Assembly: GCF_024178385.1 (NCBI RefSeq) | Contig: NZ_JAMZMM010000022.1 | Location: 1-32,891, forward strand | Direction: 5' to 3' | DNA from: Limnofasciculus baicalensis BBK-W-15 | GTDB taxonomy: Bacteria > Cyanobacteriota > Cyanobacteriia > Cyanobacteriales > Coleofasciculaceae | Length of the DNA stretch: 32,891 bases | Part shown: piece by piece, positions 8,522 to 16,521 of the stretch | Layout of the letters: each line of letters begins with the position of its first letter | How positions within the stretch are numbered: position 1 is the stretch's first letter | Program-made: the position numbers and the translations under genes | Notes under the pieces: model-generated | Told to the model about the DNA's origin: nothing | Seen by the model: only the letters and a program-made list of their open reading frames with translations | Databases searched by the model: none

Positions 8522-10864
8522 ATGACAACCCAAAACCCCTTAACTTGGAAAGCCACCCTCGCCGATAAAATTCCCCCCCACTGGGCTGAGGAAATCGATA
8601 CATTTGAAAATCAGATGAAACTCCGCACTCAAGGCAAACTTGATGAGAAAGTCTTTGCTGAGTTGCGGCTGCGTCGGGGTGCTTACGGTCAACGATATGA
8701 TAATGGTTTCCGCTACGATGGTGAGAAATCCCAAACTATTTCTTTCCCCCATCCCGATTTAACTAAAGGCCCAGAAACGAAATGGGAAGCGCCGGGGATG
8801 CAGCGGATCAAAATTCCTTATGGGGGGATGACTGCCCAACAGATGGAAGTGCTAGCGGATATGGCGGACGAATATTCCGATGGCATTCTACATGTTACCA
8901 CCCGTCAGGATTTTCAACTGCATTTCATTTCCATTGAAGATACCCCCGATATGCACCGCCGTTTGGCTGCTGTGGGGATTACTACTCGCGAAGCTTGCGG
9001 TAATTCAGTCCGAAATGTCACAGCTTGCCCTTTAGCGGGAGTTTGCCGAGATGAAGCCTTTGATGTGACAGGTTATGCTAACGAAACCGCCTATTACTTT
9101 TTTGGACACCCGGATGTACAGGATTTTGGACGGAAGTTTAAAGTCGCTTTTTCTGGTTGCAAAACTAATCCTTGCGGTTTAACTTTCATGCACGATTTAG
9201 GGTTAATTGCGACTACAAGAATTGTGGATGGAGTGGAACAAAAAGGGTTTGAAATGTATGTGGGTGGCGGATTAGGTGCAGTACCCCATTTAGCCAAACT
9301 TTTAGATGAGTTTGTCCCAGTAGAAGAATTATTACCCATGTCCCAGGCGATCGCAAGGGTATATGCTCGTTTAGGTGAGAAGAAAAATCGCAATAAGGCA
9401 CGGATTAAGTTCTTAGTTGGCAAACTCGGTATTGATGAATTCCGTCGCTTAGTTAAAGAAGAACGGGAAGTGTTGAAAAATGATCCTAAATGGGATGATT
9501 GGTTAGCTAATCTGTCTCGTTATGAAGAAGCAGGTAAACCTGCACCAGTTTCAGCGGGTGAAAATATCGATTTAGGTGAAGATGCAGCAGCATTTGCCCA
9601 GTGGAAATCCACTAATATTTACCCACAGCGACAAGATGGTTTTAACTGCGTCAGTATCGCCTTACCTTTGGGTGACTTGACTGCCCCACAAATGCGGGGA
9701 GTTGCTGATATTGCCCGTCGTTTTACTAACGATACCACTCGCATTACAGTAGAGCAAAATATTATATTGCGGTGGATTAATGAAGCGGATTTACCTGCTT
9801 TATATTTAGCACTAAAAGCGATTAACTTACACGCTGGCGGGGCAAATTCCATTGTTGATATTACCGCTTGCCCAGGTACAGATACCTGCAAATTAGGTAT
9901 TTCCAGTTCTCGCGGTTTGGCAAGTGAGTTAAGCAATCAGTTAGCTGCTAAAGGTTTGCAGTATGATGAAGCGCTGAAAAATCTGCGAATTAAAGTTAGC
10001 GGCTGCTTCAATTCCTGCGGTCAACAAATGGTAGCAGAAATTGGTTTCTATGGATCGAGTCGTTTAGTAGATCGACATCGAGTCCCCCATTTCCATTTAA
10101 TTTTAGGTGGAGAATGGGATAATAATGCCGCTCAATACGGACAATCTTTAGGCGTATTTCCTTCCAAACGGATACCGGATGTAGTGAACTTTTTGGTAGA
10201 TATGTACCTGCGGGAACACGATAAAGGAGAAAAATTCTCCCAATTTGTCAACCGCATCGGGAAAAAAGCCATTAAAGATCAATTGCAATCCTTTGCCAAA
10301 GTACCTGCCTACAGCGTAGATAAATCCTTCTACACAGATTGGGGCGATGCCCGGGAATATACGATTGGCGATATTGGCATTGGGGAATGTGCCGGAGAAG
10401 TAGTTTCTCTGACTGATTTTGGTGTTGCTACAGCCGAAAGTATGTACTTTGATGCCACACTTTTATTGGAAGGAAATTCCACCAACGGTAATGTGAAGCA
10501 AGCCGCAGATAAAGCCCTAGGTGCAATGCTGAGTGCAGCCCAAGCTTTACTGAAATTGCAGAATATTGACATTTCCAGTAATCCCGATGTAATTGTCAGT
10601 GAATTCCGTAAATATTTCTACGATACTGAGTTATTCTTCGATCCTTTTGCCAAAGGTAAGTTTGCCAGTTATCTGTTTAATGCTTACGAAAATCGCGATG
10701 ATGCCGCAAATTTGGATCGTTCCCGACAATTGATTGAAGAGGCGCGGTTATTTATTGAAGCAGCCCATGAGTGTAATACGCGGATGGTGCAATCTGGGAT
10801 TGTGAGTCCGGGTAGTTTTAAGAAGTGGTTGATGGATAGGGAAATGCAGTTGGCTGGGAAGTAG
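8522..10864 (+). CDS. Nitrite/sulfite reductase family protein (siroheme/Fe-S) with C-terminal helical extension
   Basis: From the ATG at 8522 the product is 780 residues; the frame is open from 8195, but family-like sequence begins with MTTQNPLTWK. Two ferredoxin-like half-repeats each precede a siroheme-binding half. The C-terminal half has C450-X5-C456 and C495-X3-C499 (GCFNSCG), the usual ligands for [4Fe-4S]-siroheme. The N-terminal half also has C169-X5-C175 and C213-X4-C218. Members reduce nitrite to ammonia or sulfite to sulfide with six electrons, probably from ferredoxin here because no flavin domain is present. The last roughly 170 residues form an extra helical region, making the protein longer than standard NirA or Sir. 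It is probably a third paralogue type; the substrate cannot be decided from sequence. It is not adjacent to nitrate or sulfate transport genes. Confidence 0.85.
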   Translation: MTTQNPLTWKATLADKIPPHWAEEIDTFENQMKLRTQGKLDEKVFAELRLRRGAYGQRYDNGFRYDGEKSQTISFPHPDLTKGPETKWEAPGMQRIKIPYGGMTAQQMEVLADMADEYSDGILHVTTRQDFQLHFISIEDTPDMHRRLAAVGITTREACGNSVRNVTACPLAGVCRDEAFDVTGYANETAYYFFGHPDVQDFGRKFKVAFSGCKTNPCGLTFMHDLGLIATTRIVDGVEQKGFEMYVGGGLGAVPHLAKLLDEFVPVEELLPMSQAIARVYARLGEKKNRNKARIKFLVGKLGIDEFRRLVKEEREVLKNDPKWDDWLANLSRYEEAGKPAPVSAGENIDLGEDAAAFAQWKSTNIYPQRQDGFNCVSIALPLGDLTAPQMRGVADIARRFTNDTTRITVEQNIILRWINEADLPALYLALKAINLHAGGANSIVDITACPGTDTCKLGISSSRGLASELSNQLAAKGLQYDEALKNLRIKVSGCFNSCGQQMVAEIGFYGSSRLVDRHRVPHFHLILGGEWDNNAAQYGQSLGVFPSKRIPDVVNFLVDMYLREHDKGEKFSQFVNRIGKKAIKDQLQSFAKVPAYSVDKSFYTDWGDAREYTIGDIGIGECAGEVVSLTDFGVATAESMYFDATLLLEGNSTNGNVKQAADKALGAMLSAAQALLKLQNIDISSNPDVIVSEFRKYFYDTELFFDPFAKGKFASYLFNAYENRDDAANLDRSRQLIEEARLFIEAAHECNTRMVQSGIVSPGSFKKWLMDREMQLAGK

Positions 10865-10880
10865 TAGTGGTCGAATATAG

Positions 10881-10922
10881 TGCGTGTTGTGGAGGATTGT
10901 GACAGGGAATCTACAACACGCA
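10881..10922 (+). terminator. Hairpin after the reductase gene
   Basis: TGCGTGTTGT (10881-10890) is perfectly complementary to ACAACACGCA (10913-10922), with a 22-base loop and TTATTTGT following. It starts 16 bases after the reductase stop codon. Confidence 0.6.
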
Positions 10923-10960
10923 TTATTTGTATAACTCATAACTTGCACCAATGTTAACTT

Positions 10961-11064
10961 GCGGTTAAAACCGGATCTACACAAACCCAACCCGCCGTAG
11001 CAGGTTTGACAGCCTTTGAGTAGCCATTAGTCTGCGATTAGTCCGCTTAAAGGCGATTTTGTAG
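10961..11064 (-). repeat. Decayed inverted copy of the cloverleaf-like repeat
   Basis: GCGGTTAAAACCG, ATCTACACA, AACCCGCC, ATTAGTCCGC, AAGGCGA and TTTTGTAG occur in the same order as in the reverse complement of 27541-27628, but with substitutions and an insertion in the middle. It is an old copy of the same element. Confidence 0.65.
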
Positions 11065-11168
11065 ATACCTTGATTTGTGGCGATATATAGCTATGAGCAT
11101 AAATAAGTATACACAGCATATTTATCTGTTATTATATTAATCTATTAAGTTGGCACAGGCTTAATCCT

Positions 11169-12299
11169 ATGTTCATCAAGCAATTTTCTCCACTTCTATT
11201 TAGAGCCTGCATATCGCTACCGATATTCCTTGGCATACAGACTCAAGTATTGGCTGCTCAAGGTTATCGTCTCCCTTTTCCAGCAGGAAAGTCAGTACCA
11301 GTAAATCAGTCATGTGTAGACTCAATTGATGGTCCGACTTGTAAACACTCTAAAATTAGCCAGATTAAGTACGCGATTGATTTTGGATGTAGCATCGGAG
11401 ATCCTATTGTTGCTATCCAAGATGGAGTTGTTGATCGTTTAGAATTTAAGAATGATTATGGAAATTTAATCAAAATTAAACATAATGATGGCAAATACTC
11501 TCTTTATGCACATCTTAAAGAACCTAGCCCTCTGAGTTTAGGGGCTTCAGTCAGTAGTGGACAAGCTATAGGAAAGTGTGGCATGACTGGTGATGCAACT
11601 GGTCCGCATTTGCATCTGGAATTAAGACCCACTAGCAGCTATAGTACAGTGCCAATTTACTTTGATGAGTGTAATAACAATTCACTTTGTCGGGATGGGC
11701 AGGTTTATTATCCTGAATCATATTTATCCATAAACACAGGTTCATCCACAAACAATGCACCTTGTATTATTAACAGCCCTTCACCAGGAGGAGCTGGGAG
11801 GATGTGTATTCCGATTAGAGAAGGGCAGGTGATGTGGAAAGAATTTCTCACACTTAGTAGTGATAGCCCTCTGTCATTAGGAGCTAAAATTGTCGCGGTG
11901 AGTAATGGTTCAGAGGCTAGTGGATTAAATCGTCGAGAAACTCCAGGCGGAACCCTGATAGGGAATCAAGATATCGCTTGGGGAACAGTTGGAACATATA
12001 CAGGAGGGTTTGGAGTTGCCCCTATTGGTGGAATAAACTACAACTGGCTTAACATTGATTGGGGAAATGGAAAATCTGGTTACTCTGCCGAGAACTTCCT
12101 TAACTATGTTTATACTTTGTACAAAGTGGTTCCTTCTAATAATTCATTTGATGGTAATGGTGAATCTTTTACAGAGCCAATTTTGCCCGAAACCTCTAAT
12201 CCAAGTACTGCTTCTGTTTCTGAACCATCATCAGTTTTAGGTCTATTATCAGTTGCTGTTACTGGTGTGCTAGTAAAACTTAGAAAGAAGAGCGGTTAA
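11169..12299 (+). CDS. Exported M23-family peptidase-like protein with SH3-like region and PEP-CTERM-like tail
   Basis: A 376-residue protein. Residues 1-29 form a signal peptide ending LAA. Residues about 60-165 form a LytM/M23 fold with KYAIDFG (Asp71), YAHL (His115) and PHLHLEL (His147, His149). The usual HxxxD is not intact: Lys67 stands four residues before Asp71, although His60 could substitute, as in other YAIDF-type members. Residues about 225-315 look like an SH3-type wall-binding region. The C-terminus SEPSSVLGLLS, a hydrophobic stretch and KLRKK resemble a PEP-CTERM sorting signal, so the protein is probably processed at the outer surface. The likely role is peptidoglycan trimming or binding. 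Catalysis is uncertain because of the altered first zinc motif. Confidence 0.8.
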   Translation: MFIKQFSPLLFRACISLPIFLGIQTQVLAAQGYRLPFPAGKSVPVNQSCVDSIDGPTCKHSKISQIKYAIDFGCSIGDPIVAIQDGVVDRLEFKNDYGNLIKIKHNDGKYSLYAHLKEPSPLSLGASVSSGQAIGKCGMTGDATGPHLHLELRPTSSYSTVPIYFDECNNNSLCRDGQVYYPESYLSINTGSSTNNAPCIINSPSPGGAGRMCIPIREGQVMWKEFLTLSSDSPLSLGAKIVAVSNGSEASGLNRRETPGGTLIGNQDIAWGTVGTYTGGFGVAPIGGINYNWLNIDWGNGKSGYSAENFLNYVYTLYKVVPSNNSFDGNGESFTEPILPETSNPSTASVSEPSSVLGLLSVAVTGVLVKLRKKSG

Positions 12300-12342
12300 A
12301 TTTTCCTTGAAGTCATTCTATTTAATCTGCTAGGAAACTAAT

Positions 12343-12441
12343 ATGTTGCGAGACGAAATAGTAGAAGAAATTAACCGAATTCGTGACCAATATGCTAAGT
12401 TATTCAATTATGACTTAGATGCAATTTTTGCCGATTTTTAG
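12343..12441 (+). pseudogene. Truncated antitoxin-like ORF
   Basis: A 32-codon ORF encodes MLRDEIVEEINRIRDQYAKL and ends FADF followed by TAG. It resembles the N-terminal part of small cyanobacterial proteins beginning with an EI.EEIR.IR...A..FNYDL.AI pattern that usually run 10-30 residues further. The remainder is absent, and no frameshifted continuation is clear before the HicA gene. It is probably a remnant of an antitoxin-like gene; a functional short peptide cannot be excluded. Confidence 0.45.
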
Positions 12442-12546
12442 CCCCTTAACTCGATATGGACTCGATGGCTGGGTTCCTACTCAACATCGAAAACTGGCAA
12501 AACCCTGTTTCTGAAAGCAACTTAGTCGATTTCCGCAAGAGGTCTA

Positions 12547-12807
12547 ATGAGTCAGCGAGATAAACTACTGGTCAAAATCCTGTTGGGAACCTCCGATGCC
12601 AATATTCCCTTTGAACCGCTATGTCAACTCCTCCGCAACCTCGGTTTTGACGAACGAATACGCGGTAGTCACCACATCTTTTCCAGAGAAGGCATTGAAG
12701 AAATCCTGAATCTTCAGCCCAAACAAGGTAAAGCAAAAGCGTACCAAGTCAAACAAATTCGCCATGCAATTTTGAAGTATCAACTCGGAGGACAAGATGA
12801 AGATTAA
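12547..12807 (+). CDS. hicA: HicA-type toxin (mRNA interferase family)
   Basis: An 86-residue protein with the HicA double-stranded-RNA-binding fold pattern: LCQLLRNLGFDERIRGSHHIF, then YQVKQIRHAILKY. The His in GSHHIF is the catalytic residue of HicA ribonucleases, which cleave mRNA to halt translation. The N-terminal extension SQRDKLLVKILLGTSDANI is typical of the longer cyanobacterial form. The gene overlaps the HicB-type gene by 11 bp, so the two are co-translated. AGAGGT precedes the start. Confidence 0.88.
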   Translation: MSQRDKLLVKILLGTSDANIPFEPLCQLLRNLGFDERIRGSHHIFSREGIEEILNLQPKQGKAKAYQVKQIRHAILKYQLGGQDED

Positions 12808-13009
12808 GTATCAACTGATTATTTACTGGAGTGAAGAAGATCGAGCTTTCATTGTTGAAGTCCCTGAATTACCTGGTTGTGCCGCAGATGGCGAAACCTA
12901 TCAGGAAGCAGTGCAAAATGTAGAAATTGTAATCCAAGAATGGATTGAAACTGCACAAGCATTAGGACGACCTATTCCAGAACCCAAAGGTAGATTACTA
13001 TTGGCTTAA
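12797..13009 (+). CDS. hicB: HicB-type antitoxin
   Basis: A 70-residue protein with the HicB partial RNase H-like fold: YQLIIYWSEEDRAFIVEVPE, LPGCAADGETYQEA, then IQEWIETA. It ends shortly after this domain without a separate HTH/RHH extension, so it is a short HicB that should neutralise the preceding HicA by binding it. Its ribosome site GGAGG lies inside the end of hicA, giving translational coupling. Confidence 0.9.
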   Translation: MKIKYQLIIYWSEEDRAFIVEVPELPGCAADGETYQEAVQNVEIVIQEWIETAQALGRPIPEPKGRLLLA

Positions 13010-13053
13010 TTTTTTAGTGTGGGGAAGTTGCAGTTGATTGACTAGAAATCAAA

Positions 13054-13257
13054 TTACTCTCGATTACGATCAGCTCGAATTTTGGCAATATCTTGCCAAA
13101 ACGACTCTCGCGTCACCTGTTTGAGATTAGTTTGTCGCTCTTTTGTATAGTCACCTGTTCCCCATCCCATTTCTTTCAAAAAACGAATGGTAGTGACTTG
13201 ACCTAAATTTTCAAATAAGACTTGATAGCCTTTTTTGCGAAGTTCAATGGGTGTCAT
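13054..13257 (-). CDS. Conserved 67-residue protein, function unknown
   Basis: The protein starts MTPIELRKKGYQVL, continues TTIRFLKEMGWGTGDYTKER and ends with a charged tail around VTRESFWQDIAKIR. AAGGAGA lies about 9 bases upstream of the ATG. I recognise this as a recurring small cyanobacterial protein type (ending in D/NYTKER plus an acidic helix) often found near toxin-antitoxin genes, but no function is known to me. It is transcribed divergently from the methyltransferase. A broken second copy of its C-terminal half is at 14886-14966, which shows the coding frame is real. Confidence 0.7.
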   Translation of the reverse strand: MTPIELRKKGYQVLFENLGQVTTIRFLKEMGWGTGDYTKERQTNLKQVTRESFWQDIAKIRADRNRE

Positions 13258-13355
13258 TGCTAGATTCTCCTTCAGATTGAAAAACAGATATTAACCAAGT
13301 AACTGGGTTCTAGATTGTAACATTAAGGTTATAGTAAGATTACTAAAATAATAGC

Positions 13356-14684
13356 ATGATTCGTTTTATCGATCTTTTTGCAGGCATAGGTGGAATGCGC
13401 CTCGGCTTTGAGGAGGCGTGTCATATTCAAGGCATAGAATCTCAATGCGTACTTAGCTCAGAAATTGATAAAAGAGCCAGAGAAACATATATCCGAAATT
13501 TTCATGAACAACCTACTGGAGATATCCGAGAAATTGAACTAATACCTGACTTTGATTTTCTCCTAGCTGGCTTTCCCTGTCAGCCCTTTTCTTATGCGGG
13601 TAAACAGCAAGGATTTGGCGATACAAGAGGGACACTTTTTTTTGAGGTTGAGAGATTACTAAACAAATACAAACCTCAAGGTTTTCTCCTGGAAAATGTG
13701 CGCGGATTGACAACTCACGATGGTGGCAGAACATTCCAAACAATCGTTCATTCCTTAGAAAAACTAGGCTATGGTATTGATTGTCTTTTACTCAATAGCA
13801 GTAACTTTGGCGTACCACAAAATCGCGTTAGGATCTATATTCTGGGACTACTTGGTAAAAAACCAAAACTTACACTTAGATCCGATAGAGGCGCAACTGA
13901 TTCCCATGCTTTTAAGCAACAGTTAGCTCAACTAAGTCTTTTTTCCAGCAATTATCCAATTGTGAGAGTAAAAGATATTTTATCAAATGAAGTTCCTGAA
14001 AAATATTACCCTTCAAGGGAATTTGAACAACAACTTTTTGAGGCTGTAGATGGGGATCTTACCAAGCTACATGGGGTTCGTCTGATTGACTTTCGTGGCG
14101 GGAATTCCCTTCATTCTTGGGATTTGGGTATTAAAGGAAAATGCAATAAAGATGAACGAGACTTTATGAATGCTTTAATTGCCAATAGAAGACATAAGGA
14201 ATTTGGTGTACAACAAGATGGCAAAAGTTTAACTATTGCACAAATTAAGACTTTTTTTGATCGCGAGGATATTCAAGATATTATTCGAGCGCTCATTAGC
14301 AAAAAATATCTCAAAGAAGTAGATGGCAGATATAATCCTGTTAGTGGAAATATGTCTTTCGAGATTTTTAAATTTCTCGATCCTGAAAGTATTTCCATCA
14401 CACTGACATCATCCGATCCCAACAAGTTGGGTATTGTCCATAATGGGCGAATTAGACGGATAACACCCCGTGAATGTGCGAGATTACAAGGCTTCCCAGA
14501 GTCTTATATTGTTCATCCAGATGATAGTGCCGCATATCAGCAATTTGGTAATGCAGTAAGTGTCCCTGTTGTTCAAGCTATTTTATCAGATTTTATCCGT
14601 AATAATAACTTGACTAACAAAGTATTTAGCCTTCCAAATAATCAACCTATAGCACTGGACGCTGGCGTATTTACAGTACATTAG
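13356..14684 (+). CDS. DNA (cytosine-5) methyltransferase
   Basis: A 442-residue C5-MTase with its motifs in order: DLFAGIGGMRLGF (motif I, SAM binding), GFPCQPFS (IV, catalytic Cys75), ENVRG (VI), QNRVRIYI (VIII), a variable target-recognition region (about 200-335, containing DFRGGNSLHSWDLG), RRITPRECARLQGFP (IX) and GNAVSVPV (X). It methylates cytosine in a short duplex site; specificity cannot be read from sequence. No recognisable restriction endonuclease gene is adjacent, so it may be solitary, or the downstream ATPase/Toprim pair may act with it. The first 19 bases of the gene recur at 17020-17038, downstream of that pair. Confidence 0.95.
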   Translation: MIRFIDLFAGIGGMRLGFEEACHIQGIESQCVLSSEIDKRARETYIRNFHEQPTGDIREIELIPDFDFLLAGFPCQPFSYAGKQQGFGDTRGTLFFEVERLLNKYKPQGFLLENVRGLTTHDGGRTFQTIVHSLEKLGYGIDCLLLNSSNFGVPQNRVRIYILGLLGKKPKLTLRSDRGATDSHAFKQQLAQLSLFSSNYPIVRVKDILSNEVPEKYYPSREFEQQLFEAVDGDLTKLHGVRLIDFRGGNSLHSWDLGIKGKCNKDERDFMNALIANRRHKEFGVQQDGKSLTIAQIKTFFDREDIQDIIRALISKKYLKEVDGRYNPVSGNMSFEIFKFLDPESISITLTSSDPNKLGIVHNGRIRRITPRECARLQGFPESYIVHPDDSAAYQQFGNAVSVPVVQAILSDFIRNNNLTNKVFSLPNNQPIALDAGVFTVH

Positions 14685-14885
14685 TTCTAAAATCTTCCAG
14701 ATAAAGCATTCATTTTCTAATGTGTAACTACACCAGTGAGCAGCGCTATATCTCAGTTTGAACTCCTAAGTCAATACCTAAGTTTCCTAAAAAGACTCGA
14801 TGGAGAAAACTCAAATGATTTAAGTAGTAGAACAAATTATTCTCAATAAACATCAGTTTCCACTCATTGTTGTATGTTATTGTGG

Positions 14886-14966
14886 GTTCTGATGGGCACA
14901 AATTTGAGAAATATCCTACCAAAATGTTTCCCGCGTAACTTGTTTTTGCGTGGTTTGTCGCCGAGC
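14886..14966 (-). pseudogene. Remnant of a second copy of the 67-residue gene
   Basis: Read on the minus strand, this stretch gives ARRQTTQKQVTRETFW, a stop, then DISQICAHQN. The intact gene at 13054 has ERQTNLKQVTRESFW, then Q, then DIAKIRADRN. About 16 of 26 positions agree and the glutamine codon has become TAG. The N-terminal half is missing. Confidence 0.8.
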
Positions 14967-15093
14967 TAAATAGATAATTCAAACTTATTGATTTAGTAAT
15001 CTGGTTTTAAATTATTCAATCCGGTCTGGATTTCCTGACAAAGTGAAGTAATGTTAAGCGCCTGAAACCCGATTATTGCCATTGTATGGAGAC

Positions 15094-15223
15094 TGTAGTA
15101 CATTTTTCAATTAAAATAGATGATGGTAATTTGGTCTTTTATAACCAAATTTTAGACATAAAGCTTAAAACCCTTGCTCTGTATGGGATTAACTGCCCAG
15201 CGAACCCAAAAATATGTACTACA
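15094..15223. repeat. 130-bp segment bounded by inverted repeats (MITE-like candidate)
   Basis: TGTAGTACA (15094-15102) and TGTACTACA (15215-15223) are perfect inverted repeats; the similarity extends inwards into T-rich and A-rich sequence. Inside is a small hairpin, ATTTGGT (15129-15135) with ACCAAAT (15144-15150). No ORF is present. It could be a small non-autonomous element or a structured RNA; there is no obvious target duplication. Confidence 0.35.
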
Positions 15224-15396
15224 AGGGTAACCTCGAATAACTAATTTTGGGAGGATGACTCAAACGCTGACTTGACAAAAGGCAAGACTCATGTATGTGC
15301 AAGACGCGATCGCGGTTATAGTTTTATTCAGTCACAGTTATCGCCTTAGTAGCCTTGAGATCTCATTCCCTTCCCACCTCATATCATAATTTGACT

Positions 15397-16521
15397 ATGC
15401 TCCAAAGACTATATGTACACAACTTCAGATGCCTGGAAAACTTTGAACTAACCCTAAAAGAGATGCCATCTGCTCTCTTGATTGGCAAAAATGGTTCAGG
15501 TAAATCAACTATTCGCTCTGCCTTAGAGGTGCTTCAGAAGATTAGTCAAGGCATCAATAGAATGCGCGAACTTGAAAAACTTAAACTGATTAGCCCGAAA
15601 GATTTTGCTCGTGGCAGATCTGATGTGCCAATCCGCTTTGAAATAGAAGTATTACTTAACGATAAATTATATAAATATATCCTAGCTTTAGAGTTGCCAG
15701 AAAAATTTAGAGAACTTCGAGTTTGCCAAGAACAACTGCTAGTTGCAGGAGAGCCAATTTACTCTCGAAAAGAAGCCCAAGTCACTCTTCATACTAGCTC
15801 ACAAAATCGTGAAGCTCAGTTTTTATTGGATTGGCATCTTGTTGCCCTTCCCGTAATTCAGGAGCAATCAGAAACTGATCCGCTTCGTATGTTCAGAAAT
15901 TGGCTTGCTCGCACAATAATTTTAGCTCCAATCCCAAGCTTGATGACAGGAGAATCTCATGGCGAAACTTTGGAGCCAAAGCAAGATGCTTCAAACTTTG
16001 GGGACTGGTTTTCTGGATTACTCAGTCGCTATCCTGCCGCCTATACACAGGTTGATAAATACCTCCGAGAAGTTATGCCTGATATTCAGGATTTTCAGAA
16101 TGAACTTATCGGCAAAGACTTCAAAAGCACGATTGTTCGGTTTGAAGCCAATAATGCAAATCTGAGTATTGATTTTGAAGCTTTATCTGATGGGGAGAAA
16201 TGTTTTTTTCTTTGTGCTGTTGTTTTAGCTGCCAACAAGTTTTATGGTCCAGTTTTTTGCTTTTGGGATGAGCCAGATAACTATCTATCTTTGTCAGAAA
16301 TTGGACATTTTGTCATGTCATTGCGACGATCATTTAAAAATAGGGGTCAAATTTTAGTTACTTCGCATAATGAGGAAGCAATCCGAAAGTTTTCCAATGA
16401 AAATACCTTTGTACTCGATCGCAAAAGCCATTTAGAGCCAACTTTGGTCAGATTGCTTAACGATATAACTGTTAGAGGAGATCTGGTAGATACCTTGATT
16501 CGTGGTGATATAGAGCTATGA
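15397..16521 (+). CDS. AAA (OLD/AAA15-like) ATPase
   Basis: From the ATG at 15397 the protein is 374 residues and begins MLQRLYVHNFRCLENFELTL, the typical SMC/OLD-like opening; the frame is open 14 codons further up. Walker A is GKNGSGKST (30-38), the ABC-type signature is LSDGEK (263-268), Walker B is FWDEPD (289-294) and the H-loop is TSH (His324). This is the AAA15/OLD-type ABC ATPase seen in many two-gene defence systems. Its last four bases overlap the next start (ATGA), so the pair is translationally coupled. It probably senses invasion and gates the partner nuclease. No HNH or DUF4435 partner is present, so it is not a standard Septu or PARIS pair. Confidence 0.85.
   Translation: MLQRLYVHNFRCLENFELTLKEMPSALLIGKNGSGKSTIRSALEVLQKISQGINRMRELEKLKLISPKDFARGRSDVPIRFEIEVLLNDKLYKYILALELPEKFRELRVCQEQLLVAGEPIYSRKEAQVTLHTSSQNREAQFLLDWHLVALPVIQEQSETDPLRMFRNWLARTIILAPIPSLMTGESHGETLEPKQDASNFGDWFSGLLSRYPAAYTQVDKYLREVMPDIQDFQNELIGKDFKSTIVRFEANNANLSIDFEALSDGEKCFFLCAVVLAANKFYGPVFCFWDEPDNYLSLSEIGHFVMSLRRSFKNRGQILVTSHNEEAIRKFSNENTFVLDRKSHLEPTLVRLLNDITVRGDLVDTLIRGDIEL

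Larger units (their letters stand above)
10865..11168. other. Intergenic region with terminator and decayed repeat
   Basis: About 300 bases without a gene. It holds the hairpin at 10881-10922 and the decayed cloverleaf-like repeat at 10961-11064, then AT-rich sequence before the M23 gene. Confidence 0.7.
14685..15396. other. Gap between methyltransferase and ATPase genes
   Basis: About 700 bases without an intact gene. They hold the 67-residue-gene remnant (14886-14966), a 130-bp segment bounded by inverted repeats (15094-15223) and a HIP1 site near 15307. A 78-codon minus-strand frame covers the remnant in the wrong frame and is not counted as a gene. Confidence 0.6.

Noticed and set aside
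14746-14982. 78-codon minus-strand frame after the methyltransferase
   Set aside because: It covers the 67-residue-gene remnant in a different frame from the one that shows homology, and its residues fit no family I know.
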